DNA of 21,115 bases from contig CALDSM010000293.1 in assembly GCA_937923585.1 (NCBI GenBank), forward strand, positions 1 to 21,115, written 5' to 3'. The notes under the pieces are model-generated. The model worked only from the letters and a program-made list of their open reading frames with translations. It was not told where the DNA came from and did not search any database. Both the position numbers and the translations under genes were made by a program. Positions 1 through 9,300 of the stretch are shown piece after piece; the stretch's first letter is position 1, and each line of letters begins with the position of its first letter. This stretch comes from an uncultured bacterium. GTDB taxonomy: Bacteria; Hydrogenedentota; Hydrogenedentia; Hydrogenedentales; CAITNO01.

Positions 1-193
1 TCTCGGGCCGGGTGACGAAAATGCCGCCGCATTCGAAATGCACGCGCATGAAGACCGGGTTGTCGAACTTTTCGGAATGCTGCTGCGCGTCAATGATGTT
101 GCCGCCGAGTTCGTAAATGAACCGGCTCACATGGAAGACAATCCCCTTTGCGTCGGCGCAGTGCAGGGTGAGCGTGGCGGTGTTGGGACTCAT
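1..193 (-). CDS. purU: Formyltetrahydrofolate deformylase, N-terminal fragment (runs off the window edge)
   Basis: PurU hydrolyses 10-formyltetrahydrofolate to formate and tetrahydrofolate in the cytoplasm, which balances one-carbon pools and supplies formate for purine synthesis. Reading the minus strand from the ATG at 193-191 gives about 64 residues: an ACT-type regulatory domain with TLTLHCADAKGIVFHVSRF, then GGNIIDAQQHSEKFDNPVF and MRVHFE. These strings are characteristic of the PurU N-terminus, and the full protein is usually about 280-290 residues. The catalytic formyltransferase-fold domain lies outside the window. Upstream on the minus strand is AAGGAAT, about 12 bases before the ATG, a weak and distant ribosome site. 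Its expected partner in formyl-folate use, purN, lies at the other end of this window. The identification is by motif recognition and is strong despite the truncation. Confidence 0.9.
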   Translation of the reverse strand, partial: MSPNTATLTLHCADAKGIVFHVSRFIYELGGNIIDAQQHSEKFDNPVFMRVHFECGGIFVTRPE

Positions 194-251
194 GGCCCGG
201 AAGATTCCTTTACTGGTAACACTTCAACCGACTGGCGCGAAAGCTTCACTT

Positions 252-326
252 CTTGCTCTTGCTCTTAATCTTGCTCTTGCGTTCTTGCTGATTTCGCGCA
301 AGATTAAGAGCAGGAGCAAGAGCAAG
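252..326. repeat. GAGCAA/TTGCTC hexamer inverted repeat
   Basis: The left arm at 252-274 (TTGCTC units followed by TTAATCTTGC) is answered by a right arm at 298-326 (GCAAGATTAAGAGC followed by GAGCAA units). The arms are reverse complements except that the right arm has one extra six-base unit, so an RNA or cruciform hairpin with a 23-base loop region is possible. The element lies in the 289-base non-coding gap between the divergent purU and prepilin genes. Its composition differs from the neighbouring genes, which suggests a dispersed repeat rather than coding sequence. The rest of this gap (327-482) holds only a short CAACTG/CAGTTG inverted repeat at 351-368 and the ribosome site of the next gene. 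Confidence 0.75.
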
Positions 327-482
327 GGAGAAGAAACAGGCGGCCCGCGCCAACTGGCCAGACAGTTGCCTTTTATCCAACGATCAGGAGAAACCATAAC
401 GCCGTCCGCGTGGTCTGATCAAACAGCAAGGGCGAGAAGGGGAGAGGAACCCGGAGTGGACGGGCGCAAAGGAGTGCTGTAT

Positions 483-1445
483 ATGAACGGAAGAACTATG
501 TCCCGACGCGGCTTTACGCTCATAGAACTGCTGGTGGTGATTGCGATCATTGCCATACTCGCGGCTGTCCTGCTTCCCGCGCTGGCGCGGGCGCGCGAGG
601 CGGCGCGCCGCACCAGTTGCCAGAACAATCTCAAGCAGATGGGGCTTGTGTTCAAGATGTACTCAGGGGAGAACGGCGGCCAGAAGTTCCCGCCCAAATC
701 GCTGCGGGTGGTCAACCTGCTTTTTTCCATGCGGTCCACATACCCCGAGTACCTGACCGACCCGAAACTGGTCTTCTGCCCCTCCTCGCCCGAGCCGGCG
801 GACCAACTGCTCAAGCCGGGTGGTGATTTCGCCGACACCTCGGGGCGGCTGCTGATTGACCGCATGGACGGCGACCCGCGCTGGGGCAACTACACCCCCT
901 CCATGAAGATCCTTCCCGCCGACCGCTCCTATGCCTATCTGGGCTGGGTGGTGCCCGACAACTCGTGACTTATTCCGGTGGCCTACGGGCAGGGGTTCTT
1001 TCTAGGCGAATACTACGACCGCGTGGTGCAGCCCTGGATGAGTGCCGGCTACGACAGTGTTGAACAGATGAACGATGAGGACTTTGAATACACCCACAGC
1101 GGGAACGCGCGCATCACGCCGAACACGAAGCTGACCATGTACCGCCTGCGAGAGGGTGTCGAGCGCTTCTTCATCACCGACATCAACAACGCCTCCGCAT
1201 CGCAGAAGTCGCAGTCGCAGGTGGCCGTGATGTGGGACAAGATCAGCACGCGGGTGGACACGTTCAACCATGTGCCGGGCGGCTCCAACGTGCTTTACAT
1301 GGACGGCCACACGGATTTCATCAAGTGGACGCCCCACCCCGGCGCGCCGGCGGATGCGTCGGGCACGGAGAGTGAGACCTTCCCCGTGTCGCTGGCATGG
1401 GCTCAGCTTTCCGACCTTGCGGCGGACGCGCAGGGTGATCTCTAA
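483..1445 (+). pseudogene. Type IV prepilin-like (pseudopilin) protein with one in-frame TGA
   Basis: The N-terminus has the class III signal MSRRGFTLIELLVVIAIIA: cleavage by prepilin peptidase would fall between G10 and F11, leaving Glu at mature position 5 and a long hydrophobic helix. The start at 483 is chosen because AAAGGAG lies 8 bases upstream at 468-474; an in-frame ATG at 498 is the alternative. Reading stops at TGA 966-968 (codon 162) after YLGWVVPDNS, yet the same frame continues open to TAA at 1443-1445. That second part carries the C-terminal signature of the same family, HVPGGSNVLYMDGHTDF, an H-x10-DG variant of the H-x9-DG motif. The halves therefore belong to one protein of about 320 residues. 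The TGA may be a nonsense mutation, a sequence error (TGG, CGA or GGA changed), or be read through. Such proteins serve as pilin-like or secretion-system minor subunits; the exact role is unknown. Confidence 0.82.
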
Positions 1446-1459
1446 GAGGCACAATCGGG

Positions 1460-1496
1460 AATGTGGGACAGGCGTCCTCGCCTGTCCCACATTTTT
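1460..1496 (+). terminator. Palindromic repeat acting as terminator between convergent genes
   Basis: A perfect 15-bp stem (AATGTGGGACAGGCG at 1460-1474, complement at 1479-1493) with a TCCT loop is followed by a T run at 1492-1496 on the plus strand, 14 bases after the prepilin stop. It fits a rho-independent terminator for that gene and sits 12 bases from the end of rhaB on the other strand. The core GGGACAGGCG...CGCCTGTC recurs at 19913-19980, so this is also one member of a repeat family. Confidence 0.8.
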
Positions 1497-1508
1497 CATT
1501 AAGCCGGT

Positions 1509-2984
1509 TCAGCCCCGCGCGTCAATGGCGTCCCAGGAGGCGGTGTCCTTTGGCGCGTAATGCTCAAGTTCCACGGACCGCGCGATGATGGCGCGCATCT
1601 CGGCGAGCGACTCCACCGCGCCCACGGCCATGGCCTGCACGCCGATGTTGCCCAGCGCCGTCGCCTCGACGGGGCCGGCCACCACGGGAATGCCGCAGGC
1701 GTCCGCCGTCATCTGGCACAGCAGTTTGTTCTGCGTGCCGCCGCCGATGATGTGCAGCACCTCGGTCTTGCGGCCCAGCAGCCCGTCTATCATGCGCAGG
1801 GTGCGCCGGTACTTGAGCGCAAGGCTTTCGAGCGCGCAGCGGATGACGGCGCCGCGCGTTTCGGGCACGGGCTGCCCCGATTCGCGGCACAGGGTCCGGA
1901 TCAGCTCGACCATGTTGTCCGGCGCGATGAGGCGCGGGTCGTCAATGTTCGGCATCACCGACACAAAGGGCGCGCTGGCCGCCGCCTCGGCGGTGATGGA
2001 GGCGTAGTCAATCTTCTCGCCCGACCGCTCCCATACGCGGCGGCATTCCTGCACCAGCCACAACCCGAAGATGTTCTTCAGGAAACGAATCTTTCCGCCC
2101 ACGCCGCCCTCGTTGGTGAAGTCCAGCGCAAGGCTTTCCGGCGTGACGTGCGGCTCGTCGAGTTCGGCGCCAAGCAGCGACCAGGTGCCGCTGGACAGGT
2201 AGGCCCAGTTCGGGCTGTCCGGAGCCACGGGCACCGCCGCCACGGCCGAGCCCGTGTCATGCGACGCCGTCGCGATGACCGGCACACCCCTGGCAATGCC
2301 GGTGGCGGCGGCGACATCGTCCAGCACCGGTCCCAGCACGGTGCCCGGCATGACTGGGTCGGGAAGCAGGTGCCGCGGCAGGCCGAACTTCTCAATGAGG
2401 GTTTCGCTCCACTTGCGCGTCCAAGGATCGAGCAGTTGTGTGGTGGAGGCGTTGGTGTACTCAAGCGCCTTCTTTCCGCTGAACAGATAAGAGAACAGGT
2501 CGCCCATCATCAGCAGTGAATCGGCCGCTTCAAGCATGGGAGATTCGGCCTTCTTCAGGCTCAGCAACTGATACAGCGTGTTGAACGGCAGAAACTGGAT
2601 GCCCGTTGCGCCGTAGATGTCCGCCCGGGGCACGATGCCGAACGCATACTCCTGCATGCCCTCGTTGCGTTTGTCGCGGTAATGCACCGGATTGCCCAGC
2701 GGGGAGCCGTCGCGGGCGAGCAGGCCGAAGTCCACACCCCATGTGTCCACCGCGATGCCGTCGAGTTCGGGGCCGTGCTGCCGGGCGCACAGCGCCAGCC
2801 CCTGCGCCATTTCCTCATAAATGCGCGCCAGGTCCCACTGGCGCGCGCCGAGCATGACCAGTCCCTCGGTGCGAAACCGGTGGACCACCTCCAGCCGGAT
2901 CACCCCCTCCGCCAGGGTTCCCAACACGGCACGTCCGCTCTCTGCGCCAAGGTCAAACGCCAGAAACCTTCCTGTCTTCTTCAT
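1509..2984 (-). CDS. rhaB: Rhamnulokinase
   Basis: RhaB phosphorylates L-rhamnulose with ATP to L-rhamnulose 1-phosphate, the second intracellular step of L-rhamnose breakdown. The 491-residue product matches the usual length (about 490) and belongs to the FGGY sugar-kinase fold. Visible motifs are the phosphate-binding FDLGAESGRAVLG near residues 9-21, DTWGVDFGLL, HDTGSAVAAVP, the rhamnulokinase-like NIFGLWLVQECRRVWE, and the C-terminal GGGTQNKLLCQMTADA followed by ATALGNIGVQA. The start at 2984 (MKKTGRFLAFD) is preferred because AGGAG lies about 9 bases upstream and the kinase fold begins there; the reading frame is open further upstream without family similarity. No rhamnose isomerase, aldolase or regulator is in the window, so the gene stands alone. 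No convincing promoter was found for it. Identification is firm. Confidence 0.95.
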   Translation of the reverse strand: MKKTGRFLAFDLGAESGRAVLGTLAEGVIRLEVVHRFRTEGLVMLGARQWDLARIYEEMAQGLALCARQHGPELDGIAVDTWGVDFGLLARDGSPLGNPVHYRDKRNEGMQEYAFGIVPRADIYGATGIQFLPFNTLYQLLSLKKAESPMLEAADSLLMMGDLFSYLFSGKKALEYTNASTTQLLDPWTRKWSETLIEKFGLPRHLLPDPVMPGTVLGPVLDDVAAATGIARGVPVIATASHDTGSAVAAVPVAPDSPNWAYLSSGTWSLLGAELDEPHVTPESLALDFTNEGGVGGKIRFLKNIFGLWLVQECRRVWERSGEKIDYASITAEAAASAPFVSVMPNIDDPRLIAPDNMVELIRTLCRESGQPVPETRGAVIRCALESLALKYRRTLRMIDGLLGRKTEVLHIIGGGTQNKLLCQMTADACGIPVVAGPVEATALGNIGVQAMAVGAVESLAEMRAIIARSVELEHYAPKDTASWDAIDARG

Positions 2985-3359
2985 GTCGCATCGCTCCTGC
3001 GGTAAGGGCTTCCTGCATACGGTGCTTTCCCAAAAAGGTAGTACAGTGCGGCGGCCCAAAACAAACTGTGGCGGACGGAAAGAACCCGTGCACATTTTCC
3101 GGTGTTTTTCTCACCTTATTCTCTATTGACACGAGATTCCGGAACGCGTACCATGAAATAAGAAAATCCATGAACACAGGCCAGCCATCTTTTTTCTGAA
3201 ATTATGGTGCCTAGTCATCGGGTAATGACGTCATGGGTTTATCAGCAGGGCGAGTGTGTGCGAATCCTGTCTGAAGAGGTTCCTCCGGAGACCTCCCAAA
3301 AGCGGACTTGATTCTGGACGCACCAGGCAGTGCCAAACTCTTCGAGAGGGTCTATTGTC
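2985..3359. other. Intergenic region between divergent rhaB and the giant surface-protein gene
   Basis: No gene is seen in these 375 bases. The region contains a plus-strand promoter candidate at 3126-3154, a long leader of about 200 bases, the perfect palindrome ATGACGTCAT at 3225-3234 with another GTCAT at 3214-3218, and a possible leader hairpin near 3278-3297 (GAGGTTCCTCCGGAGACCTC). GAGAGGG at about 3344-3350 serves as ribosome site for the ATG at 3360. No known riboswitch was recognised. Confidence 0.6.
3126..3154 (+). promoter_or_regulatory. Sigma70-like promoter for the giant gene
   Basis: A consensus -35 TTGACA (3126-3131) is followed after exactly 17 bases by TACCAT (3149-3154), matching four of six -10 positions. 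It points toward the gene starting at 3360 and would give a leader of roughly 200 bases. Assignment rests only on sequence match and direction. Confidence 0.55.
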
Positions 3360-6300
3360 ATGAAAACGGGGTTCTTCTGCATCGTTATTGGGGCTCTGAC
3401 ATTTCTGGGCGCGATGACTGCCAATGCCGCCGTGTCCATCCTGGGCAAGGGCAGCGCCTCAGACAACGGCAATGATACGGAGTTCACCTTCAGCGCCGAC
3501 GTTCCGGCCGGCACACAGCTTGCACTAATTGGCGTGACAAACCGTGACGACAGGGCAGTGTCCAACGTGCATTTCACTGCCGGGGACACACGCGCTTTCA
3601 TACCCGTCGTGGACTCCGAGGCGTCGGGCATGGATGAACGCGCCGCGTGGCTGTATTTCAAGAACCCGCCCATAGGCGCCGCGTCAATTTCCGTGACCGT
3701 CTCGGGCAATTCGGCGCACAAGGCGGCGGCCATTCTCTTCCTGGACGGCGTGAACCTGGACGCCTTCTCCGCCCCGGGCGCCTCCGCGCCGCTGCTGCCC
3801 ACGGCCAAGTCCACCGGGGGCAACACGGGGGTGTCCACGCTTTCATTCACCGGCGCCGAGGCGCCGGTGGGCGCACTGGCACTGTCAGCTGCGACATGCA
3901 GGACGCGCGACCTTGCAGTGCAGACGGTGGCGGGGGTGACGCAGACGGAACAGTGGAACCTGGAGACGGCCTATGTGCTGACCTACCAGAGCCACGGCGG
4001 CAGCACGGCGCCGGGCAGCCTTTCGGGGACAACGTTCTCATGGAACAACGGCGGCAACTGGGGCCTGGCTGCGGTGGTGATTCCCCCGGCCAATCAGGGC
4101 GCGCTGGAAGTTTCCACACCGACGCTCACCGTGGGCGACGCGGCGCCCAACGGCACTTCGGCGGGCACGCTTTCGGTGACCGACCCGGACGGCGTGGCCC
4201 CCTACACATGGACGCTGACCAATGATGCGGCCGGCCGCTTTGCGCTGAGCGCGGCCACAGGCGCTTCGGTAAACGTTGTCGTGGCGAATGAGGTCCTCAT
4301 TGACCGGGGCCAGGCGGCCAGTCATGTCATCCACATTCGCGTTCAGGACTCATCCGTCTTTAACCAGCCCTATGAAGCGGACCTGACCGTGCAGGTAACC
4401 GACACCACGCAGCCGGTGGTCAGCGCGATCAGTGCCGTGCCGGCCGTGATCCGTGACGGCTCCACAACGGCGGTCACCGCCACGGTTGCTGACAATGTCG
4501 GTTTGTCCGGGCTGCCGGCGTTCACGGTGAACGGCACCGCCGGGGCCGCGCCGACGGTTTCCGGAAACCAGTACACTGCCCAATGGCAGGCGCCCGCCGG
4601 TTCCGCCGAGGGTCCGGCAACGATTTCCGTCTCGGCCGTTGATGCGGCCGGAAACACGGGCGCCGGTTCTTCCGCCACGGCGCTGGTCATAGACAACACG
4701 CCGCCGCGGTTCTCCAATTTCTCCGTGTCGGCCCCGTATGTGAAGCCCGGCGACACGCTTGTCGCCTCGGTGACGGCGACGGATGACCACGGTGTGGCCG
4801 CCGCTCCCGCGCTGCTGGTGAACGGCCTCGACGCGGGCGTGCCGGCAACGGACGGCGATCATCACACCTGGACCTATGTGCTGCCCGCGGACACGCCCGA
4901 AGGGCCGCTCACGCTTCTGGTGCGGGCATTCGACACGCCGGGCAACGAGGGGACGGGCAACGCCTCCGACATGGTCACGGTGGACGCCACCCCGCCGTCC
5001 ATTTCCAACCTGTTCTCCTCCGTCGCCTGGGCGCGCACCGGAACGCAGGTGACGATCACGGCGACCGTTTCGGACAGCGAAGGACTCTCCGGACTGCCCG
5101 TGCTGCGGTTCAACAACGGCAGCCTGACGATGCCGCAGGCGCTGGGTGACCAGTATGCCTGGACTTTCACCGTCTCCGCAGCCGAGCCCTCGGGGCCGGC
5201 GCAAATCTATGTGGACGCCACGGACCAGGCGGGCAACAGCGCCACCGGGTCGCCGCCGTCCACCATCCTCACCGTGGACCAGGCCGCGCCGGGCATAGGG
5301 ACACCGACGATCAATCCAACGAGTGCAACCATCGGCACCGTGGTCACGGTGACTTCAGCCGTTTCGGACGATTTCGGGCTGGCGGCGTTGCCCCAATTGA
5401 CGCTCAACGGAGTTGTCATGGGGGCGCCTTCCGAATCGTCCGGCACATTCACCTGGACGTTCCCCGTACCATCGGGACAGCCCGAAGGCACCGCGTCAAT
5501 GCAGATTCTGGCCGGAGACCGCGCGGGGAACACCAACAGCCTGTCCTCTTCCGGCCTGACCATTGACCCGAACGCGCCGGTGATTTCGGGCGTGTCGGTT
5601 CTGCCCACCCCCGCAAAGGCGGTAACGCTCGAGATTATCAAAGTAAACATCACGGACCTCTCCGGCCTTTCGGGCGACCCCACACTTTATATCAACGGCA
5701 AACTGGCCGTGTACACGGGTGTCACGGGCACGCAGCATTCCTGGAGGCACTGGATACCGTCCACCGGTCCCGAAGGATGGGCGACGCTGGAATTCCGGGC
5801 CGCCGACGTGTGGGGCAACACCCGCACGCTTACAGTGACCGACGCCCTGTTCATAGACAGGATAGCCCCGCAAATTGCGGACATCCAGGTCAGCCCCAAT
5901 CTTGCCAAGGGAGGCGATGTGGTGCGCATTTTCTTCAACGCGATTGACGGCGGCACGGGGGTTTCGGGCACGCCGACCGTGACGGTGAACGGCGTGGCGG
6001 CGGCATACCAGTCCCGCACCGGCGACCGGTTTGAGTACCGCATCACCATGCGGCCGACGGAGCCGGACGGAAATGCGGCCATAAGCATTTCCGCGCGCGA
6101 CGTGGTGGGCAACGCGGGAACCGGTTCGTCATCCTCCCTGCTGGTGGACAACAGTCTTCCAACCGTGAGCGAAGTTTCCGTGTATCCCCGGTATGCCCGC
6201 GACAACACGGAAGTGCGCATCGGTTTCCGGGTGAACGACGCCAACGGACTTCAGTCGCTGCCCGTGGTGTCCGTCAACGGCCGGCCGGCCGCTCATTCCG

Positions 6301-9300
6301 CCGATGAGGCGGGCCACTATGAGTACGTCTACGCGGTTCACCGCGGCACGGACACGGAAGGGCCTGCCTCCGTTGAGATCAGCGCCACGGACACCACCGG
6401 CCACACCGGCACGAGCCAGAGCGGCGGCCTGCTGCATATTGACACCCTGCCGCCCGCGGGCACCATGGTGGTCAACGGCGGCACGCTGGTCACGCGCATC
6501 AGCGTGCTGTTGATGGCGCTGTTCCCGGACGACGGCGCGCTTGGTTCGGGCGTGTCGGAGATGAGCGTCAGCGAAGACGGCGAGTCGTGGCAGGCCTGGG
6601 TGCCGTATGCCCAGTCCAAGGTGGTGGAGGTTGCGCCCGGGATGGGCTGGCGGACCGTTTACGCCCGGCTTCGCGACCGGGCGGGCAACGAGAATGCCCA
6701 GCCGCTGTCGTGCACGGTCGCACTCAAACCGTATCAGCTTGCGGTGGACCAGGAATCACCGGCCCGGGTGACCGCCGGCACCGGTGCGGCGGTTGTGCTC
6801 GAGATCAGCGCCCGCAATGTGTTCGGACACGTGGTCAGTTACGAATGGCGCAAGAACGGCGTGCCCCTGCCCCCCGAGGCCGGCGTGAGCAACGGCCCGG
6901 CGCTGGCACTGGACAACCTCAGCCTGGATGACGCCGGCAGTTACACCTGCGTGGTGGCGGACGAGGTGGAAAGCAAGGAGTCGGTGCCCTTCGTGCTGGA
7001 GGTGGAGCAGATAGTGCCGTCCGCGCGCGCGGCAGGGTTGCTCGTGCTGGCCGCGCTCCTTGCGCTGGCGGCTGCGGCGGTGATGGGCCGCGCCGGGCGG
7101 CGCGGTGCGGCGCTGCTGACGCTTCTGCTGGCGCTGGGTTTGCCGGCCGCAGTGCCGGCATGGGCCGAGGTTGCGGTGGTTTCCTCGGCGCAGACCCAGG
7201 GCGGCAGCCTAAGCGATGACGCGCTGCGCGCGCTTGCCGTTGAAAAGGGTTCGGTGGAGATCTGGACCCGAAAGGATGACGGCAAGGTCAAGCGCGAGCT
7301 TTCCCGGCTCGGCGAGCCCGGCGTGGGCAACCCGGGCTTCACCACCATGCAGCGTGAAGAAATGGACCGCCGTGCGGCGGCCGGGGCGAGGAAGACCATC
7401 CAGAAGGACGGCAGTTCACTGGTGGTGGCGGAGCTTGGACAGGGCGCCTCGCTGGTGTTCTCCCAGCCCAAGCGCCTGGGCGGCCCGACCTTTGACGCCC
7501 GCCTGATGGTTGACGGGGAGGCGGTTTGGACCGAGCAGCGCTGGGAGGAGACGGTGGGCGGCGTGACGCGGCCCCTTTTCATCCGCATTGACTTCGCCAG
7601 GGGCTCCATCGCCCAGGTGTTCGAGTACACCAACAACCCGCCGGTGCCGCTGCCGCCCGTGTATCTGAGAAAGGAAGGCCCCGCGCCGCTGCCTGACGGC
7701 ATGCAACCGGTGAGCCTGCCCGCCGAGAAGGCGGACACCGTCAGCAGGGATGTGCAGTTCATCGTGCCCACACAGGGGCTGAGCAACCTTGGGTTCGATT
7801 CCGGCTGGGTGCCCGGAGGCACGGGACCCGACCCGGGCGGTTTCATCATCCAGGTGCGCCTCGCCGCCACCGCGGGCTTCAATTACGACGCGGCGGTGAA
7901 CGGCCAGTTCAGCCTGGCCGACGGCAACATGCTGGGCATCGGTCCGGCGTCGGGCAACTGGGGCTTCTACTTTGGCGCCCACTTCTTCCTGAAGGCCGCC
8001 TTCGACATTCCGCCCATCCTGGGGTGGGACCTCGATCCCTTCACGGTGGACATTCCCTACGTGCCCGAATTCAACTACGTCGCCTCCGACCGCGAGAACT
8101 TCAACAGTTGGCTGCTGGGCGGCGTGACCTCCACTTTGCACAACGATGCGGTCCGCCAGAACGTGGTCAATCTGGACATCCTGTCGCTTCTCATAACGCA
8201 GGGAGTGCTTCCCTCGCTGCCGTCATGGCTTCCGCTGCCGTCGGTGGGCGTGAAACTGGACGTTGGCGCCATCGCCGACGGAACCATGACCTGCAACAAT
8301 GTTGGGCTGAGCGACGGCACGAAATACATCTCCGAAGGCCAGATCAAGCCGATAAACGTTCCCCAGGCCGGCTACAGAACGATGGCAACCTACAACGATG
8401 TGACATCGCTCAATGTGGGCGTCAAGTTCTTCCCGGGCGTGTATTTCTCCTGGCTGGGCTTCCGCTGGGACTGGCCGGTTGAGGGGGTTGACGAGAACAT
8501 TCTGACGCGGCTCGAATGGCTGCCCATAGCCCTTACGGATTTCCCCTTCACCAGCCCAGAGCTGAACTTCACCGGCATACCCAGCCCTGGTGATCCTTCA
8601 GACTGGTTTACGCAGCAGTTCACGTTCCCAGACGTCATGGACCTGGGGCTCAAGCGCATTCGCTTCACGCCGAATTTTTCCAACAACTACTATATCGCCT
8701 GCGCGGAGGACCCGGTCAGCAGTTACCGCACCTCCCTTTCGGGGGCGACCGCGCTGCCCCTGGGCAACAATCAGTTTGTGAAAGTTGACCTTGCCGACGG
8801 AAGGCGGGTGCCGCTTTACGGAAAGTACTACAGTTCCATCTACGTCGGGAGCAACGGCTACATTACCTTCGACAGCGGTGACACGTCCGCCGATGTGAGC
8901 CTGGAGCACCACTTCAACCAGCCGCGCATATCCGCCCTGCTCACGGGGCTCCAGATTGCCAGCGGCGGGAAGGTGTACTTCCAGCAGCTGCCCAACCGCG
9001 TTGTCGTCACCTGGGACCGTGTGTGCATAAACAGCACCATCACCACGCAGACGGACAGCATGCAGGTCGAGATGTTCTTTGACGGGCGCATTGTCATCAC
9101 CTGGCTGCAACTGGACTCGTACTATCCGCTGGCCGGCCTTTCCCGCGGCGGCGGCGTGCCGGCCAAATTTGCGGAGAGCGACCTGTCCCGCTACGGCGGG
9201 TGCCTGAGCGGCATCGTCGAAGAGGGCGGCGTCCGCGTGAACTTCACCCCCCCCGGGGTGCTCGCGCAAAATCCGCGCTGGAGGCTTGACAACAGCGGCG

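Noticed and set aside
252..326. CRISPR-like array
   Set aside because: Units are six bases long without spacers, and no cas gene is present.
351..368. CAACTG/CAGTTG inverted repeat as operator
   Set aside because: Six-base arms are expected by chance in a window of this size, and no promoter was recognised beside them.
117..482. Upstream extension of the prepilin reading frame
   Set aside because: It runs through the GAGCAA repeat and part of purU on the other strand; a proper ribosome site and the prepilin signal support the start at 483.
966..1010. Selenocysteine insertion at the in-frame TGA
   Set aside because: Only a 3-4 bp stem with a TACG loop follows; no SECIS-like hairpin is visible, and selenocysteine is not expected in prepilin-like proteins.
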